In this document: in pieces, positions 1 through 10,551 of the stretch | Position numbering within the stretch: the first letter of the stretch is position 1 | How the letters are laid out: each line of letters starts with the position of its first letter | Notes under the pieces: generated by a model | Seen by the model: the letters and a program-made list of their open reading frames with translations, nothing else | Database searches by the model: none | What the model was told of the DNA's origin: nothing | From: JALZVT01 sp039029135 | Lineage (GTDB): Bacteria > Pseudomonadota > Gammaproteobacteria > Pseudomonadales > Azotimanducaceae | DNA: 64,000 nt | Assembly: GCA_039029135.1 (NCBI GenBank) | Contig: JBCCGT010000010.1 | Span: 1 to 64,000, forward strand | Reading direction: 5' to 3' | Made by a program: the position numbers and the translations under genes

Positions 1-135
1 AATCGTCGAAGATACGTGACTCGACGGGAAGCCCAGAGCGATGTGTTCGACTACATCGAGAGAGTGCACAATGCAGATCGGCGATCGGATATGGGCCGAT
101 CGACCTTAACTAAACCGTCCGAGAGATCTGGGTAG
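1..135 (+). pseudogene. IS3-family transposase OrfB, C-terminal fragment
   Basis: Frame 1 is open from the window edge to a TAG at 133-135, giving 44 residues. They include TRREAQSDVFDYIERVHN followed by a basic stretch, which resembles the C-terminal tail of IS3-family OrfB transposases (TREEA..DIFDYIE.FYN..RRH). The last 15 residues no longer match the usual RRHSTLGY..P pattern, so the end looks decayed. The rest of the gene, if present, lies to the left of the window. No catalytic DDE residues are inside the fragment. Family assignment rests on this short motif only. Confidence 0.6.
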
Positions 136-196
136 AACCCCTTCCCACGGTCTGACAGACACCTCCGGCTTATGATACGAGCACAGGAGGAAAGCC
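136..196 (+). mobile_element. Candidate junction of IS3 ends
   Basis: The 61 bases between the OrfB remnant and an OrfA-like start contain the near-palindrome GGTCTGACAGACACC (149-163), as expected if the right end of one element abuts the left end of another or an element circle was captured. A strong GGAGG lies at 186-190, seven bases before the ATG at 197. Exact inverted-repeat borders cannot be fixed without a reference element. Confidence 0.35.
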
Positions 197-244
197 ATGA
201 GCAACCAGAGATACGCCCCGGAATTCAAGGAGGAAGCCGTGCGG
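197..244 (+). pseudogene. IS3-family OrfA, first 16 codons
   Basis: The reading frame begins MSNQRYAPEFKEEAVR, the typical opening of IS3-family OrfA (helix-turn-helix protein), then leaves the family sequence abruptly. The frame stays open and runs in frame into the DUF4019-like gene downstream, forming a chimeric ORF 197-673. The OrfA ribosome binding site (GGAGG at 186-190) is intact, so translation of the downstream protein may start here. Confidence 0.6.
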
Positions 245-265
245 AACACACTTTATGTGCGAACG

Positions 266-673
266 ATGAGCTTCATACTTGCAGTTTTGAGCTGTTGTCT
301 AACATCACCGGCGCACGCATCCGAACCAACGCCCAGCGCTCAATCCACCGTCCTTGCCTGGCTGAACGTCGTAGACGCTGGCCACTACGATCGCTCATGG
401 ACCGACACGTCAGCAGCCTTCCAAGCCAAGGTATCCCAGACAAAGTGGATCACGCTCGCCGGTAAGGCGCGCAAACCCCTGGGTCCACTGAAGCGGCGCG
501 AACTACTCGGTGCAGCCTATGAAGACGAGCTCCCGCGCGCCGGTACGGGTGACTACATCATCTTTCAGTTTCAGTCGAAGTTTGCGCGCAAACCAAAAGC
601 TGTCGAGACCGTCACCGTCGTTCTGGAAAACGGCGCCTGGCGAATAGCCGGTTACTTCGTCCGCAACGGCTAG
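266..673 (+). CDS. DUF4019-like exported protein
   Basis: From ATG 266 the product has 135 residues. A short hydrophobic signal peptide (MSFILAVLSCC...SPAHA) is followed by a domain with VLAWLNVVDAGHYDRSW, QWI-like KWI, R.PLG and a final ENGAWRIAGYFV strand, which fits DUF4019. The family has no established biochemical role; its members are usually small periplasmic proteins. The ATG at 266 has no convincing ribosome binding site, whereas the in-frame ATG at 197, left by an IS3 OrfA remnant, has a strong one. The translated product may therefore carry 23 extra N-terminal residues. The signal peptide supports 266 as the ancestral start. Confidence 0.65.
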   Translation: MSFILAVLSCCLTSPAHASEPTPSAQSTVLAWLNVVDAGHYDRSWTDTSAAFQAKVSQTKWITLAGKARKPLGPLKRRELLGAAYEDELPRAGTGDYIIFQFQSKFARKPKAVETVTVVLENGAWRIAGYFVRNG

Positions 674-815
674 CGACTCCCGCTGTGGCGACCGCATACG
701 CTTAACAACAGTGACAGCGGCCCGCCCATCACAGAGCAAGCCCGCTGATTTGCGGCGTCCTAGCCGGTCGCTATGATGTTCGTTCGATAGCACGCACTCA
801 CAGATCTGGAACGAA

Positions 816-1211
816 ATGAAGCAACTGCCGGTTGAATACGACCTCTGGTCGGCCTGGTTTGGTGCGTTCGGCATCTGGGACTCCACCATCAACTTTTGGC
901 TGACCGCCACCTTCGCGCTGGTTGTCGCCAGCCATACCCTACGCAACACGATGACGCTGGGGCTGCGTCGAATCTTGGCGTACCTCTACGGCGCTTTCTG
1001 CGCCTACACGCTGCTCAGGGGCATCTCGCTCTACCTGGAAGGGCTGAACATCTCTCAGGCCATGATCGCGCACGGCATCTACTTCTCTCCGATGTCCGCA
1101 TGGGCAAACCTGCTGTCGAACGTCATGATCTTTGTGGTGTTTGTGTTTGGCAGCGTCGGTGCGCTGCGCTTCCTGACCTCTATTCAGGTCAGCGATAGCG
1201 CGGGCACGTAG
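816..1211 (+). CDS. Small integral membrane protein, unknown
   Basis: This 131-residue protein has about three hydrophobic segments, near residues 25-43, 53-72 and 95-117, separated by short polar loops, with a polar C-terminus (SIQVSDSAGT). A GGAACGA purine stretch lies just before the ATG. I do not recognise the family. It sits between a DUF4019-like gene and a conserved hypothetical gene on the same strand, with gaps of about 140 and 40 bases, so an operon is uncertain. Length, hydrophobicity pattern and codon usage support a real gene; no function can be assigned. Confidence 0.5.
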   Translation: MKQLPVEYDLWSAWFGAFGIWDSTINFWLTATFALVVASHTLRNTMTLGLRRILAYLYGAFCAYTLLRGISLYLEGLNISQAMIAHGIYFSPMSAWANLLSNVMIFVVFVFGSVGALRFLTSIQVSDSAGT

Positions 1212-1248
1212 TCGCGATGTTTCAGTTACGGCCGTTCGGGTAGCCACG

Positions 1249-2094
1249 GTGCAGGCTGATTTTCCCGCTCGACTGCATGCAGTGCTCGCCAGAGATGCTC
1301 GACAGGCGGTTGTGTTCCGCCGGGGGCCAACCCGAAGGGTAGCCACCTTCGGCTGGGACCTTTCTCGGGATACGTTCACGCTGGGCCAATGGCAAGTAGG
1401 GCGTATCTACGAACGGCGCTGTGACCTGTCGCCGGATGGCAAACATCTGATCTATTTCGCCATGGACGGTCAGTGGGATTCAGCCAAGCAGGGGGCCTGG
1501 ACGGCGGTGTCGCGCGCGCCCTATCTGAAAGCGCTGGATATGTACGGTAAGGGGGATTGCTGGGAGGGCGGCGGTGTCTTTCTGTCGAATCAATCGTACG
1601 CCGTAAACGATCGCTACTTCGCCCGCGACACGGTGCTGTATCTCAACAGTGGATTGCAGCACGACGAAAGCTATCGTCCTGAGCGGAAGTACGGGGCAGA
1701 GTGCGCAAGCGTCTACTACCCCCGGCTCATCCGCGACGGCTGGACGCTGATTCAGCGCCACAGGCACAGTCAGCAGCACGCTGTGAGCGTGTTCGAACGA
1801 CCTGCTCCCGACGGCTGGACGCTGAGGAAAACAGCGCACGAGCAGGTCAGTCCGCCGGCGGGCAAGGGCTGTTATTGGGACGAACACCATTTGATCGATC
1901 CCTCTGGCCAGGTCGAAGACCGACCCGATTGGCAGTGGGCCGAACTGGACGGCAGTTCGCTGGTATGGGCGGAACATGGCTGCCTGTATCGCGCCATTTC
2001 CATAGGCGAGTCCATGCGCGAGTCGTCCAACGACGCTACCTTGCTTCGCGATTTCAATGCGGACGTGTACAGCGTGGTAGATGCCCCGTACTAG
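1249..2094 (+). CDS. Conserved hypothetical protein with PD40-like motif
   Basis: The product is 281 residues with a GTG start. It has no signal peptide or membrane segment. It contains VVFRRGP, GWDLSRDTFTLGQW, and YERRCDLSPDGKHLIYFAMDGQW, whose core SPDGKHLIYFA resembles a WD40-like (PD40) blade, followed by SRAPYLKAL and a Cys-Trp-rich region (DCWEGGGVF). I recall similar uncharacterised proteins in varied bacteria, but no function is known to me. The GTG start is the most upstream plausible one. An ATG at 1217 is in another frame and stops after eight codons, so a frameshift near the 5' end cannot be excluded. Confidence 0.6.
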   Translation: MQADFPARLHAVLARDARQAVVFRRGPTRRVATFGWDLSRDTFTLGQWQVGRIYERRCDLSPDGKHLIYFAMDGQWDSAKQGAWTAVSRAPYLKALDMYGKGDCWEGGGVFLSNQSYAVNDRYFARDTVLYLNSGLQHDESYRPERKYGAECASVYYPRLIRDGWTLIQRHRHSQQHAVSVFERPAPDGWTLRKTAHEQVSPPAGKGCYWDEHHLIDPSGQVEDRPDWQWAELDGSSLVWAEHGCLYRAISIGESMRESSNDATLLRDFNADVYSVVDAPY

Positions 2095-2316
2095 GGATAC
2101 TCTCGCAGGGTGCTTTTGCACTCACGACACCGGATGGAGAGTTCGCCGATGAACCGAAGGATCGCTTTGCTGGTCGGCGCTGTGTCGGCGGTGTTTACTG
2201 CGCTCTCTCCGCGTGCGCTCGGCGGGTCCCGACGGGTGGCGCACGCCAGCACTGGTCCACGCACAAAGATCGACGGGAAACGCGGTCTGACTGCTCACGA
2301 CAGGAAGACGAAAACT

Positions 2317-2661
2317 ATGCAGATTTACTATCTGGAGATCGTGACCCACGACGTTGCACTCTCCTGCGAGCTCTATGCATCGATGCATGGAGTCGAGTTT
2401 GGCGATCCCGACCCGAATCTGGGCGGCGCTCGTACGGCCAAACTCAGCGACGGCGGGCTCCTCGGCGTTCGTGGGTCACTGCGTGACACCGAAACGCCGG
2501 TCGTTCGCCCTTACGCGCTGGTCGATGACATCGAGGCGGCAGTTGCCGCGGCAGCTCAGGCGGGTGCGATGGTCGCGATGCCGGCGACGCCCATCGCGGG
2601 CTACGGACAGTTTGCCATCGTCATTCACGGCGGCATTGAGTCTGGCCTTTGGCAGCTCTGA
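2317..2661 (+). CDS. VOC (glyoxalase/bleomycin-resistance fold) protein
   Basis: From ATG 2317, preceded by AGGAAG at good spacing, the product has 114 residues. It opens MQIYYLEIVTHD, continues with SCELYASMHGVEFGDP, and has a second half YALVDDIEAAVAAAAQAGA...PATPIAGYGQFAIV. This is a single vicinal-oxygen-chelate domain of the kind found in glyoxalase I and dihydroxybiphenyl dioxygenase relatives. The substrate cannot be told from sequence. The frame is open further upstream, with an ATG at 2149 (168 bases earlier) that would add a hydrophobic, signal-like leader. I prefer 2317 because the domain begins there and has the better ribosome binding site. Confidence 0.7.
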   Translation: MQIYYLEIVTHDVALSCELYASMHGVEFGDPDPNLGGARTAKLSDGGLLGVRGSLRDTETPVVRPYALVDDIEAAVAAAAQAGAMVAMPATPIAGYGQFAIVIHGGIESGLWQL

Positions 2662-2896
2662 TCGCCGGCTTTCGCGCTGGGATTTCTGCGCTACCGGACG
2701 CCTTCGGCGCCCGCCCCGGGACATCTCGATTGGTCGGGGTCTAGGCCTCCTCAACAGGCTTCCATTCGTCTCCTAATTCGTTATCCTGCGGCCCGCTTCG
2801 AACCGGGGGCCAGAGACTCGCGTTGCCGCTTGAGTCGTCAGGATCCGTTCGCTGCTGATGTTTCCCAGTATTTTCAATCGCTTGGCGCAATAGATC

Positions 2897-4315
2897 ATGG
2901 ATAAGAACGGCTCCGCCTTTAGCGACAGCGTCGACCGCATGTTCGAGACGGCGGCGGAAATCCTCGACCTGTCCCCGGACCTGCGCGAGAAGATTCGCGT
3001 CTGCAACGAGTCCTATACCACCCGCTTCGGCGTGCGCCTGAAAGGCCGCCTGCACACCTTCACCGGCTGGCGGGCGGTGCACAGCACCCACTCCAAACCC
3101 GTGAAGGGCGGCATTCGTTTTTCGTCGCGCTCATCGCTGGAAGAGGTCGAGACGCTCGCCGCGCTGATGACCTACAAGTGCTCCCTGATGGGGCTGCCGT
3201 TCGGTGGGGCGAAGGGGGCGGTCGCCATCGATCCCAGCGAGTGGGACCGGGCGGATCTGGAGCGCATCACGCGGCGCTTCACCCAGGAGCTGTCGCGCCA
3301 CAGTTTCATGAGTCCCGCGCAGAACGTGCCGGCACCCGACATGGGTACCAACGAAACCACCATGCGCTGGATGCAGGACGAATACAGCCGCCTGTATCCG
3401 AACGAGATCAACGCGGACGCCGTGGTCACCGGCAAGCCGCTGACGTCGGGCGGCATCGAGGGCCGCATCGAGGCGACGGGGCGGGGCGTGCAGCTCGCAA
3501 TCAACGAGTGCGTAAAGAACCCGCCGCCGGAGCAGGCGGATCGGCTGCCCAAGACGCTCGAGGGCGCCCGGGTGATCGTGCAGGGCTTCGGCAACGTGGG
3601 CTATCACGCGGCCAAGTCGCTGGTGGAATCGAACGGCAGCCGGATCGTCGCGGTGCTGGATCGTGACGGCGCCATCACCGACGACGCCGGCATCGACGTG
3701 GACGGTCTGCGGCAGTACATGGATCGGCACGGCGGCGTGGCTGGCTATCCGGTCGGCGAGTTCCACGATCCCGATCAGGCGGCGAGCGTGCTGCAGTCCG
3801 ACTGCGACATTCTCATTCCGGCCGCCGGCGAGCTGACGATCACCGAGGACATCGCCCGCAACCTGCGCGCATCGCTGCTGGTGGAGGCCGCCAACGGGCC
3901 CGTCGGCTACGAGGCCGATGCGATCCTGCGCAGTCGCAACGTCACCGTGCTGCCGGACCTGTTCGTTAACGCGGGCGGCGTGGTCGTCAGCTATTTCGAG
4001 TGGGTGAAGAACCTATCGCACATGCCGTTCGGCCTGATGCAGCGGCGGCACCACGAAAACGTCAGTAATGTGCTGGCGAAGTCGCTGGAGACCATGACGG
4101 GCCAGCCGTTCCCGGCCGACGCGGCCGCGCACTTCCTGTCGGGGCCCAAAGAGATCGATCTGGTCCGCTCGGGGCTGGAGGAGATCATGCACTCCGTCTA
4201 CGTGCAGATGATGAATCAGCTCGTGGCGACGCCCGAGATCGAAGATCTGCGCACCGCCGCCTACTACATCGCCGTCCGCCGCATCGCCGACGCCTACGCG
4301 GCCATCGGCATCTAG
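2897..4315 (+). CDS. Glutamate dehydrogenase (Glu/Leu/Phe/Val family)
   Basis: The 472-residue enzyme catalyses oxidative deamination of glutamate to 2-oxoglutarate and ammonia, or the reverse, in the cytosol. The N-terminal substrate domain has K94 in MTYKCSLMGLPFGGAKG and K106 in the same motif, and PAPDMGTN with D148. The Rossmann domain carries GFGNVG at about 230-235, and an acidic residue ends the second strand (VAVLDRDG), which favours NAD over NADP. The length fits the hexameric class. It precedes the pabAB gene by 47 bases on the same strand. Other family members use leucine or phenylalanine, but overall similarity is closest to glutamate enzymes. The gene may bear on ammonium metabolism, which the window's Amt-domain sensor would monitor. 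Confidence 0.9.
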   Translation: MDKNGSAFSDSVDRMFETAAEILDLSPDLREKIRVCNESYTTRFGVRLKGRLHTFTGWRAVHSTHSKPVKGGIRFSSRSSLEEVETLAALMTYKCSLMGLPFGGAKGAVAIDPSEWDRADLERITRRFTQELSRHSFMSPAQNVPAPDMGTNETTMRWMQDEYSRLYPNEINADAVVTGKPLTSGGIEGRIEATGRGVQLAINECVKNPPPEQADRLPKTLEGARVIVQGFGNVGYHAAKSLVESNGSRIVAVLDRDGAITDDAGIDVDGLRQYMDRHGGVAGYPVGEFHDPDQAASVLQSDCDILIPAAGELTITEDIARNLRASLLVEAANGPVGYEADAILRSRNVTVLPDLFVNAGGVVVSYFEWVKNLSHMPFGLMQRRHHENVSNVLAKSLETMTGQPFPADAAAHFLSGPKEIDLVRSGLEEIMHSVYVQMMNQLVATPEIEDLRTAAYYIAVRRIADAYAAIGI

Positions 4316-4362
4316 GCGGCTCTGCGGCAAGATCGTTCGGAGGTGGCCCAGTCCGACCTGGG

Positions 4363-6512
<2,150 letters not shown>

Positions 6513-6516
<4 letters not shown>

Positions 6517-7310
6517 CACAGCGCATCGACAGCGCGGCGAGCATCGCCATCGACGATCGCGGCTTTACGCTGGGCGATGCGCTGTTCGAAACGCTGCTGG
6601 TTCGCGACGGCAAGGCGGTCGCGTTGCATGCCCACCTGCGGCGGCTGCGGCGCGGATTCGAGCGCCTGCGCTATCGCAACGCCCCGACCAGCGAGGCGCT
6701 CGTCGATCTGATCGAAGCGAAGCTCAGCGCGTCGGATCTCACGCATGGTTCGCTGCGCCTCACCGTATCGCGGGGCGCGGCACCCAGGGGGCTGTTGCCG
6801 CCGGCGGACATCGAACCGACGGTGGTCGTGCAGCTTATTGATGCCGCGCCGGTGCCGCAGCACCTGGCGCTCGTGGTTTCCGAAGAGGTGACGCTGCACG
6901 CGAATTCCGCGCTGCGCGGCGTAAAGACCACCAACTATCTCGAGCAGACGCTCGCCCTAATGGCGGCGAAGGAACGCGGCTTCGATGACGTGCTGCTCAT
7001 GAACACCGACGGCCGGCTGGTGTGCGCCTCCAGCGCCGCAGTCATTCTGCGGGTGGACGACGAACTGCTGACGCCCGCGGCAGGCGATGGGGCGTTGGTG
7101 GGAACCACCTTACAGCACTTCATCGATCTGGGGTTGGTGAACCCACGCTCCCTGACGCGGTCTGATCTCAAGGTCGCCTCTATGGCGGTGCTGGTCACGT
7201 CGCTGGGGATTCGCAGCGTGCGATCCTGTGTCGTCGGCAACGAGTCGGTGGATTTCGACCGCAGCGACGACGACCGCGTGCTGCGGGATGCCTTCGACAG
7301 GATCGAATAA
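6513..7310 (+). CDS. pabC: Aminodeoxychorismate lyase (class IV PLP enzyme)
   Basis: The 265-residue protein belongs to the branched-chain aminotransferase/ADC lyase fold. It shows IDDRGFTLGDALFETLLVRDG near the N-terminus, the PLP lysine in GVKTTNYLEQTLA, and the motif GFDDVLLMNTDGRLVCASSAAV. PabC cleaves 4-amino-4-deoxychorismate to p-aminobenzoate and pyruvate. It overlaps the pabAB fusion by ATGA, so the two folate-branch steps are translationally coupled. A D-amino acid aminotransferase has a similar fold, but the context strongly favours PabC. Confidence 0.87.
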
Positions 7311-7378
7311 CGCCGCTCCCATCGCCGCAACGTACTGTGGCGTGAGCAGCGAAAAAATCGGAGCGGGGCAGGGATGTG

Positions 7379-7834
7379 ATGACGACGACCCGACTACTTT
7401 ATAGCGTGCCTTTTTCGATCTTGCTGCTGGCGCTCTGCCCTGCGGCCCACGCGCGCGAACCGCTAGCGAAGCTTGAAGACGAGATCATCGGTGTCTGGGA
7501 AATCGACCATCGTCGGTCGCTGATCGATTACTGCCGGCACCGCGAAGGCCCGCCGACCGGGCCTGACGCGCCGTGCCATGATCCCTGTGAGCATCTCGAA
7601 TGGCACCTGAGCCAGGAGCCGTCAGAGACGGTAATCGACATCACCTCCTACGCCTACAGCGGCCAACCCTACGAGATCGTCCACCGATCTGAGTCGTGCC
7701 TGCAGCTCGCGATAGACGACAAATACCTGCTCGCGTTTGCGCTGGACAACGGTCTCTACATGACGCGCCGATCCTGCGACGACGAGCATGTTGGCGGAGG
7801 GAGGCACTTCCTGAAACTGCGCGAGTTCCGCTAG
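7379..7834 (+). CDS. Small exported cysteine-containing protein, unknown
   Basis: The 151-residue product starts with a signal peptide (MTTTRLLYSVPFSILLLALCPAAHA). The mature part contains GVWEIDHRRSLIDYC, several cysteines (C in DYCRHR, APCHDPCEH, SESC, RRSC) and a final FLKLREFR. The start is placed at ATG 7379; a purine-rich GGAGCGGGG lies upstream and an overlapping GTG at 7376 adds one residue. I do not recognise the family. The IIGVWE opening and even cysteine spacing suggest a lipocalin-like or small disulfide-stabilised periplasmic protein, but that is a guess. It ends about 100 bases before a convergent SDR gene, with a hairpin between. Confidence 0.55.
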   Translation: MTTTRLLYSVPFSILLLALCPAAHAREPLAKLEDEIIGVWEIDHRRSLIDYCRHREGPPTGPDAPCHDPCEHLEWHLSQEPSETVIDITSYAYSGQPYEIVHRSESCLQLAIDDKYLLAFALDNGLYMTRRSCDDEHVGGGRHFLKLREFR

Positions 7835-7855
7835 TCCGGCTCACGCTTCAACTGC

Positions 7856-7890
7856 CGCGACCAGCCAGGCCTTTCCTCAGGCTGGCCGCG
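7856..7890. terminator. Hairpin between convergent genes
   Basis: CGCGACCAGCC (7856-7866) pairs with GGCTGGCCGCG (7880-7890) with one mismatch, giving an 11-bp stem and a 13-base loop. It lies 22 bases after one stop and 51 bases before the opposing stop. There is no U-tract on either strand, so it may be an mRNA-end stabiliser or a weak bidirectional terminator. Confidence 0.4.
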
Positions 7891-7940
7891 CGCCGCCCTC
7901 TCGATTGGCTCTCAAACGAAAGGGCGACGATTCGGGATCG

Positions 7941-8834
7941 TTACTGGCGCGGCGCCTCGTCGCGCCACATGCCGACCTTCAGCGCCATGCTGTCGAGGTC
8001 CAGCACCGTCTCGGCATCGCGAGCGACGTCCTCCCAGGTGGCGTCCAGCCCGAGGTTGATGCCCTCGTTCGCGAACACGGCGTCGGAGCCGAACTTGCCG
8101 CGGCCAGCCTGAATGATGCGGCCGTTGGGCGCGTCTTCCGAGACCATGTACAGCGCCGCCGGGCTGACCAGGCGCGGATGGTAATCCTCGCTCGGGTTGT
8201 CCGGGTCGAGCTCGGTGCCTCTGCCCGGCACGCTGGCCGTCATGCGCGTCTCGGCGCCCGGCGACAGGCAGTTCACGCGCACGTTGTGGGACGCGCCCTC
8301 GCGGGACAGGTTGTTCATCAGTCCGACCATGCCCATCTTGGCCGCGCCGTAGTTTGCCTGGCCGAAACTGCCGAGAATGCCGGAGATGGACGAGGTGAAC
8401 AGAATGCGTCCGTAGTTCTTCTCGTACATGATCGGCCACGCGTGCCAGGTGACGTAGGCGCTGCCGTTCAGGTGCACGTTGATAACCGAGTCCCAGTCGT
8501 CCAGCGTCATCTTCTTGAATGACTTGTCGCGCAGGATGCCCGCGTTGTTGATCAGGATGTCGACCGTGCCGAACGCGTCGACCGCGGTCTGGACGATGTT
8601 CTTCGCGCCGTCGCGATCGGACACCGAGTCCTTGTTGGCCACGGCCTCGCCGCCGGCGGCCTTGATCTGCTCGACCACCAAGTCGGCGGCGTCGCCCTGA
8701 CCGGAGCCGTCGACCGAACCGCCCAGATCGTTGACCACGACCTTGGCGCCCATGCCGCCCAGCAGCAGCGCGTGTTCGCGACCCAGGCCCCCGCCTGCGC
8801 CCGTGATGATTGCGACCTTGCCCTCGAAACTCAT
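7941..8834 (-). CDS. SDR oxidoreductase, MFE-2-like
   Basis: The 297-residue short-chain dehydrogenase has the cofactor motif TGAGGGLGREHA near residue 11, NNAGILRDKSF, and the catalytic set S...Y..K in SSISGILGSFGQANYGAAK. An acidic residue in VVVNDLGG favours NAD. The sequence, particularly NDLGGSVDGSG and GILRDKSFKKM, resembles the (3R)-hydroxyacyl-CoA dehydrogenase domain of type 2 multifunctional beta-oxidation enzymes. It probably acts on a hydroxyacyl-CoA or a related alcohol in lipid or steroid catabolism; the exact substrate is unknown. It is monocistronic or the last gene of a minus-strand unit, 109 bases beyond the end of the sigma-factor unit. Confidence 0.8.
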   Translation of the reverse strand: MSFEGKVAIITGAGGGLGREHALLLGGMGAKVVVNDLGGSVDGSGQGDAADLVVEQIKAAGGEAVANKDSVSDRDGAKNIVQTAVDAFGTVDILINNAGILRDKSFKKMTLDDWDSVINVHLNGSAYVTWHAWPIMYEKNYGRILFTSSISGILGSFGQANYGAAKMGMVGLMNNLSREGASHNVRVNCLSPGAETRMTASVPGRGTELDPDNPSEDYHPRLVSPAALYMVSEDAPNGRIIQAGRGKFGSDAVFANEGINLGLDATWEDVARDAETVLDLDSMALKVGMWRDEAPRQ

Positions 8835-8943
8835 TGGTGTCCCCTTGCTAAGCGACTTGAATCAGCGGGCAAGGATAACGCGCGAGGCGGGCCGACTAGA
8901 AGACACCGCGCCTTCTGGTCGAACCCCAATGCCTCGCTGCGCG

Positions 8944-9969
8944 CTACATCTCGTGGCGCAGGTGTGCGGCGGTCTTGTAGTCGGCCGGCACCTTGAACAG
9001 CGCCGCCTTGGGCTTGCGGCGCTTCAGGTCTTCGACCCGTAGCGTGACCTCGCCGAAGCGCGGATCGCTGGTCGTCGATTCCAGCATCATCTGCAGATCG
9101 GGCGCGTACCAGGTCTCGCGGGAGACGACCAGCTCTCGCTCGTTGCCGATGCTGTCGGCGGCGTAGACGGTCTCGAAGCGCTCGCCGTTCACCGTCACGC
9201 CCTGGATTGTTTTCTCGCCCAGGCTCTGCGGCGTGCCGTCGCCGTCGCCCTGTCCCGGCGCGCAGACGTCGCCCATCTCCAGTTCGAGCCCTTCGCGCGC
9301 GAACGCGAACACCCGGGCCGCGCCTTCCTCGCCGGATATGTCCGCGAGGGTGCGCTCCAGCTCGTCTTCGATGTCGGCGAGCTGCTCGACGTCGATGTTC
9401 ACGCTGTCGACGTCCTTCAGGCCTGCCAACGCGCTTTCGACCGTTGCCGCGATCTCGGCGGCGCTGGGCAGATTGGACAGGCTCTCTTCGATGGTCGTCG
9501 CGAATTCTTCTTCACAGATCACCTCGAAGGGGCTTTCGCCCACGAACGCCCAGCCGTCGGTGCCACTGAGCGATACCTCGCCGTCCATGTTTACCGCGCG
9601 CACCGCTGCGGCGATGCGCGGCACCTTGCGCGCGGTCTGGGTTTTCGGGTTCAGCATCCAGGCGGTCTCTTCCACCGGATCGACCAGATGGATGCGCTCC
9701 GCCTCGCCGTCGGCGTTCAGCGTTTCGACGCGCGTGCGTCCGCTCGCGTCGCGTGCGACGCGCTGGCGCTCTTCTTCAACGATGCGATTGCCGTCGTGCA
9801 GCATCTGCACCGACCGATGGATCAGCTCCGCCGAGAACGGATGTCCCTCGATGGGGGCGACGGGTGTGGAGAATCCAAAGGGCGCGGCGGCGCTAGGCAG
9901 CACGGCGAGCCCGCTGATTGTCGCGATGGCCACTGTGGTTCGGAGATTCCTGTTTGTGTGTATCAACAT
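8944..9969 (-). CDS. Secreted protein of the ECF sigma unit, unknown
   Basis: The 341-residue protein has an N-terminal signal (NLRTTVAIATISGLAVLPSAAA). The mature part has RIHLVDPVEETAWMLNPKTQTARKVPR, a motif seen in periplasmic proteins of the DUF4412 or outer-membrane-lipoprotein-sorting type, then an acidic, probably helical stretch (about residues 155-225), and a C-terminal half with ETWYAPDLQMMLESTTSDPRFGEVTLRVEDL. Such ..SPDLQ..L..... motifs recur in secreted proteins lying next to ECF sigma and anti-sigma pairs. It lies 51 bases behind the anti-sigma-like gene on the same strand and is likely a target or a modulator of that system. No enzymatic role can be seen. Confidence 0.6.
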   Translation of the reverse strand: MLIHTNRNLRTTVAIATISGLAVLPSAAAPFGFSTPVAPIEGHPFSAELIHRSVQMLHDGNRIVEEERQRVARDASGRTRVETLNADGEAERIHLVDPVEETAWMLNPKTQTARKVPRIAAAVRAVNMDGEVSLSGTDGWAFVGESPFEVICEEEFATTIEESLSNLPSAAEIAATVESALAGLKDVDSVNIDVEQLADIEDELERTLADISGEEGAARVFAFAREGLELEMGDVCAPGQGDGDGTPQSLGEKTIQGVTVNGERFETVYAADSIGNERELVVSRETWYAPDLQMMLESTTSDPRFGEVTLRVEDLKRRKPKAALFKVPADYKTAAHLRHEM

Positions 9970-10020
9970 GACGGATTCCTGCTGTTTTGCTGCGCTTGCG
10001 CGCGTTGGTTTGCGGCAGTC

Positions 10021-10551
10021 TCAACGCCTGATGGACGCTGGCCGGGCGCCATAGGCGTTGGACTGTCGTTGGGTTGACCTGGCGCGGCGCGACGGAAACA
10101 CCGCCCGCACCAGGCCGCGCTCGTCGCGCAGGATGCGCGACTGCACGTAGTAAATCTGATGGCCCCCGGTCGGGGTTAGGCGCCGCATCGGCACCGGCTC
10201 GTAGGAGACCGTCAGCCTCGGTTTCGGCGCGGCCGCGACCAGCACGGGCTCGCCGCCGGGGCTTTGGTCGGGCGTGCCGAACACGCCGAGCAGGGCGACG
10301 ACGGCGGTGGCGGCCGCCAGCGAGGCGGCCACGGGCAGCCAGCGGCGCGTTCCGCTCGGGGCGCGGCCGCTCGACGCGCGAGGCCGCGGCGCGGCGGTAC
10401 CCGCGGCGCGGGCGATGCGGGCGCCGACAAGGTCGGGCGCGTGCTGTTCGCGCAGCGCGTCGCGATACTCGGCCAGCGCCTGATCCAGGGCGGCATCTTC
10501 CTGCTGGCCAGGGTCTGCTCCCGGCGGCGGTTGGCTGGTCGTGTTAGACAT
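10021..10551 (-). CDS. Putative membrane anti-sigma factor
   Basis: The 176-residue product has an acidic N-terminus (about 1-60; QQEDAALDQALAEYRDALREQ), a single membrane segment (about 69-92, WLPVAASLAAATAVVALLGVFG) and a periplasmic C-terminus rich in Arg and Ser. It overlaps the upstream ECF sigma gene by eight bases, the usual place and topology for an anti-sigma factor. There is no zinc-binding HxxxCxxC motif, so it is not a ZAS-type protein. The assignment rests on gene order and topology, not on a recognised domain. Confidence 0.6.
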   Translation of the reverse strand: MSNTTSQPPPGADPGQQEDAALDQALAEYRDALREQHAPDLVGARIARAAGTAAPRPRASSGRAPSGTRRWLPVAASLAAATAVVALLGVFGTPDQSPGGEPVLVAAAPKPRLTVSYEPVPMRRLTPTGGHQIYYVQSRILRDERGLVRAVFPSRRARSTQRQSNAYGARPASIRR

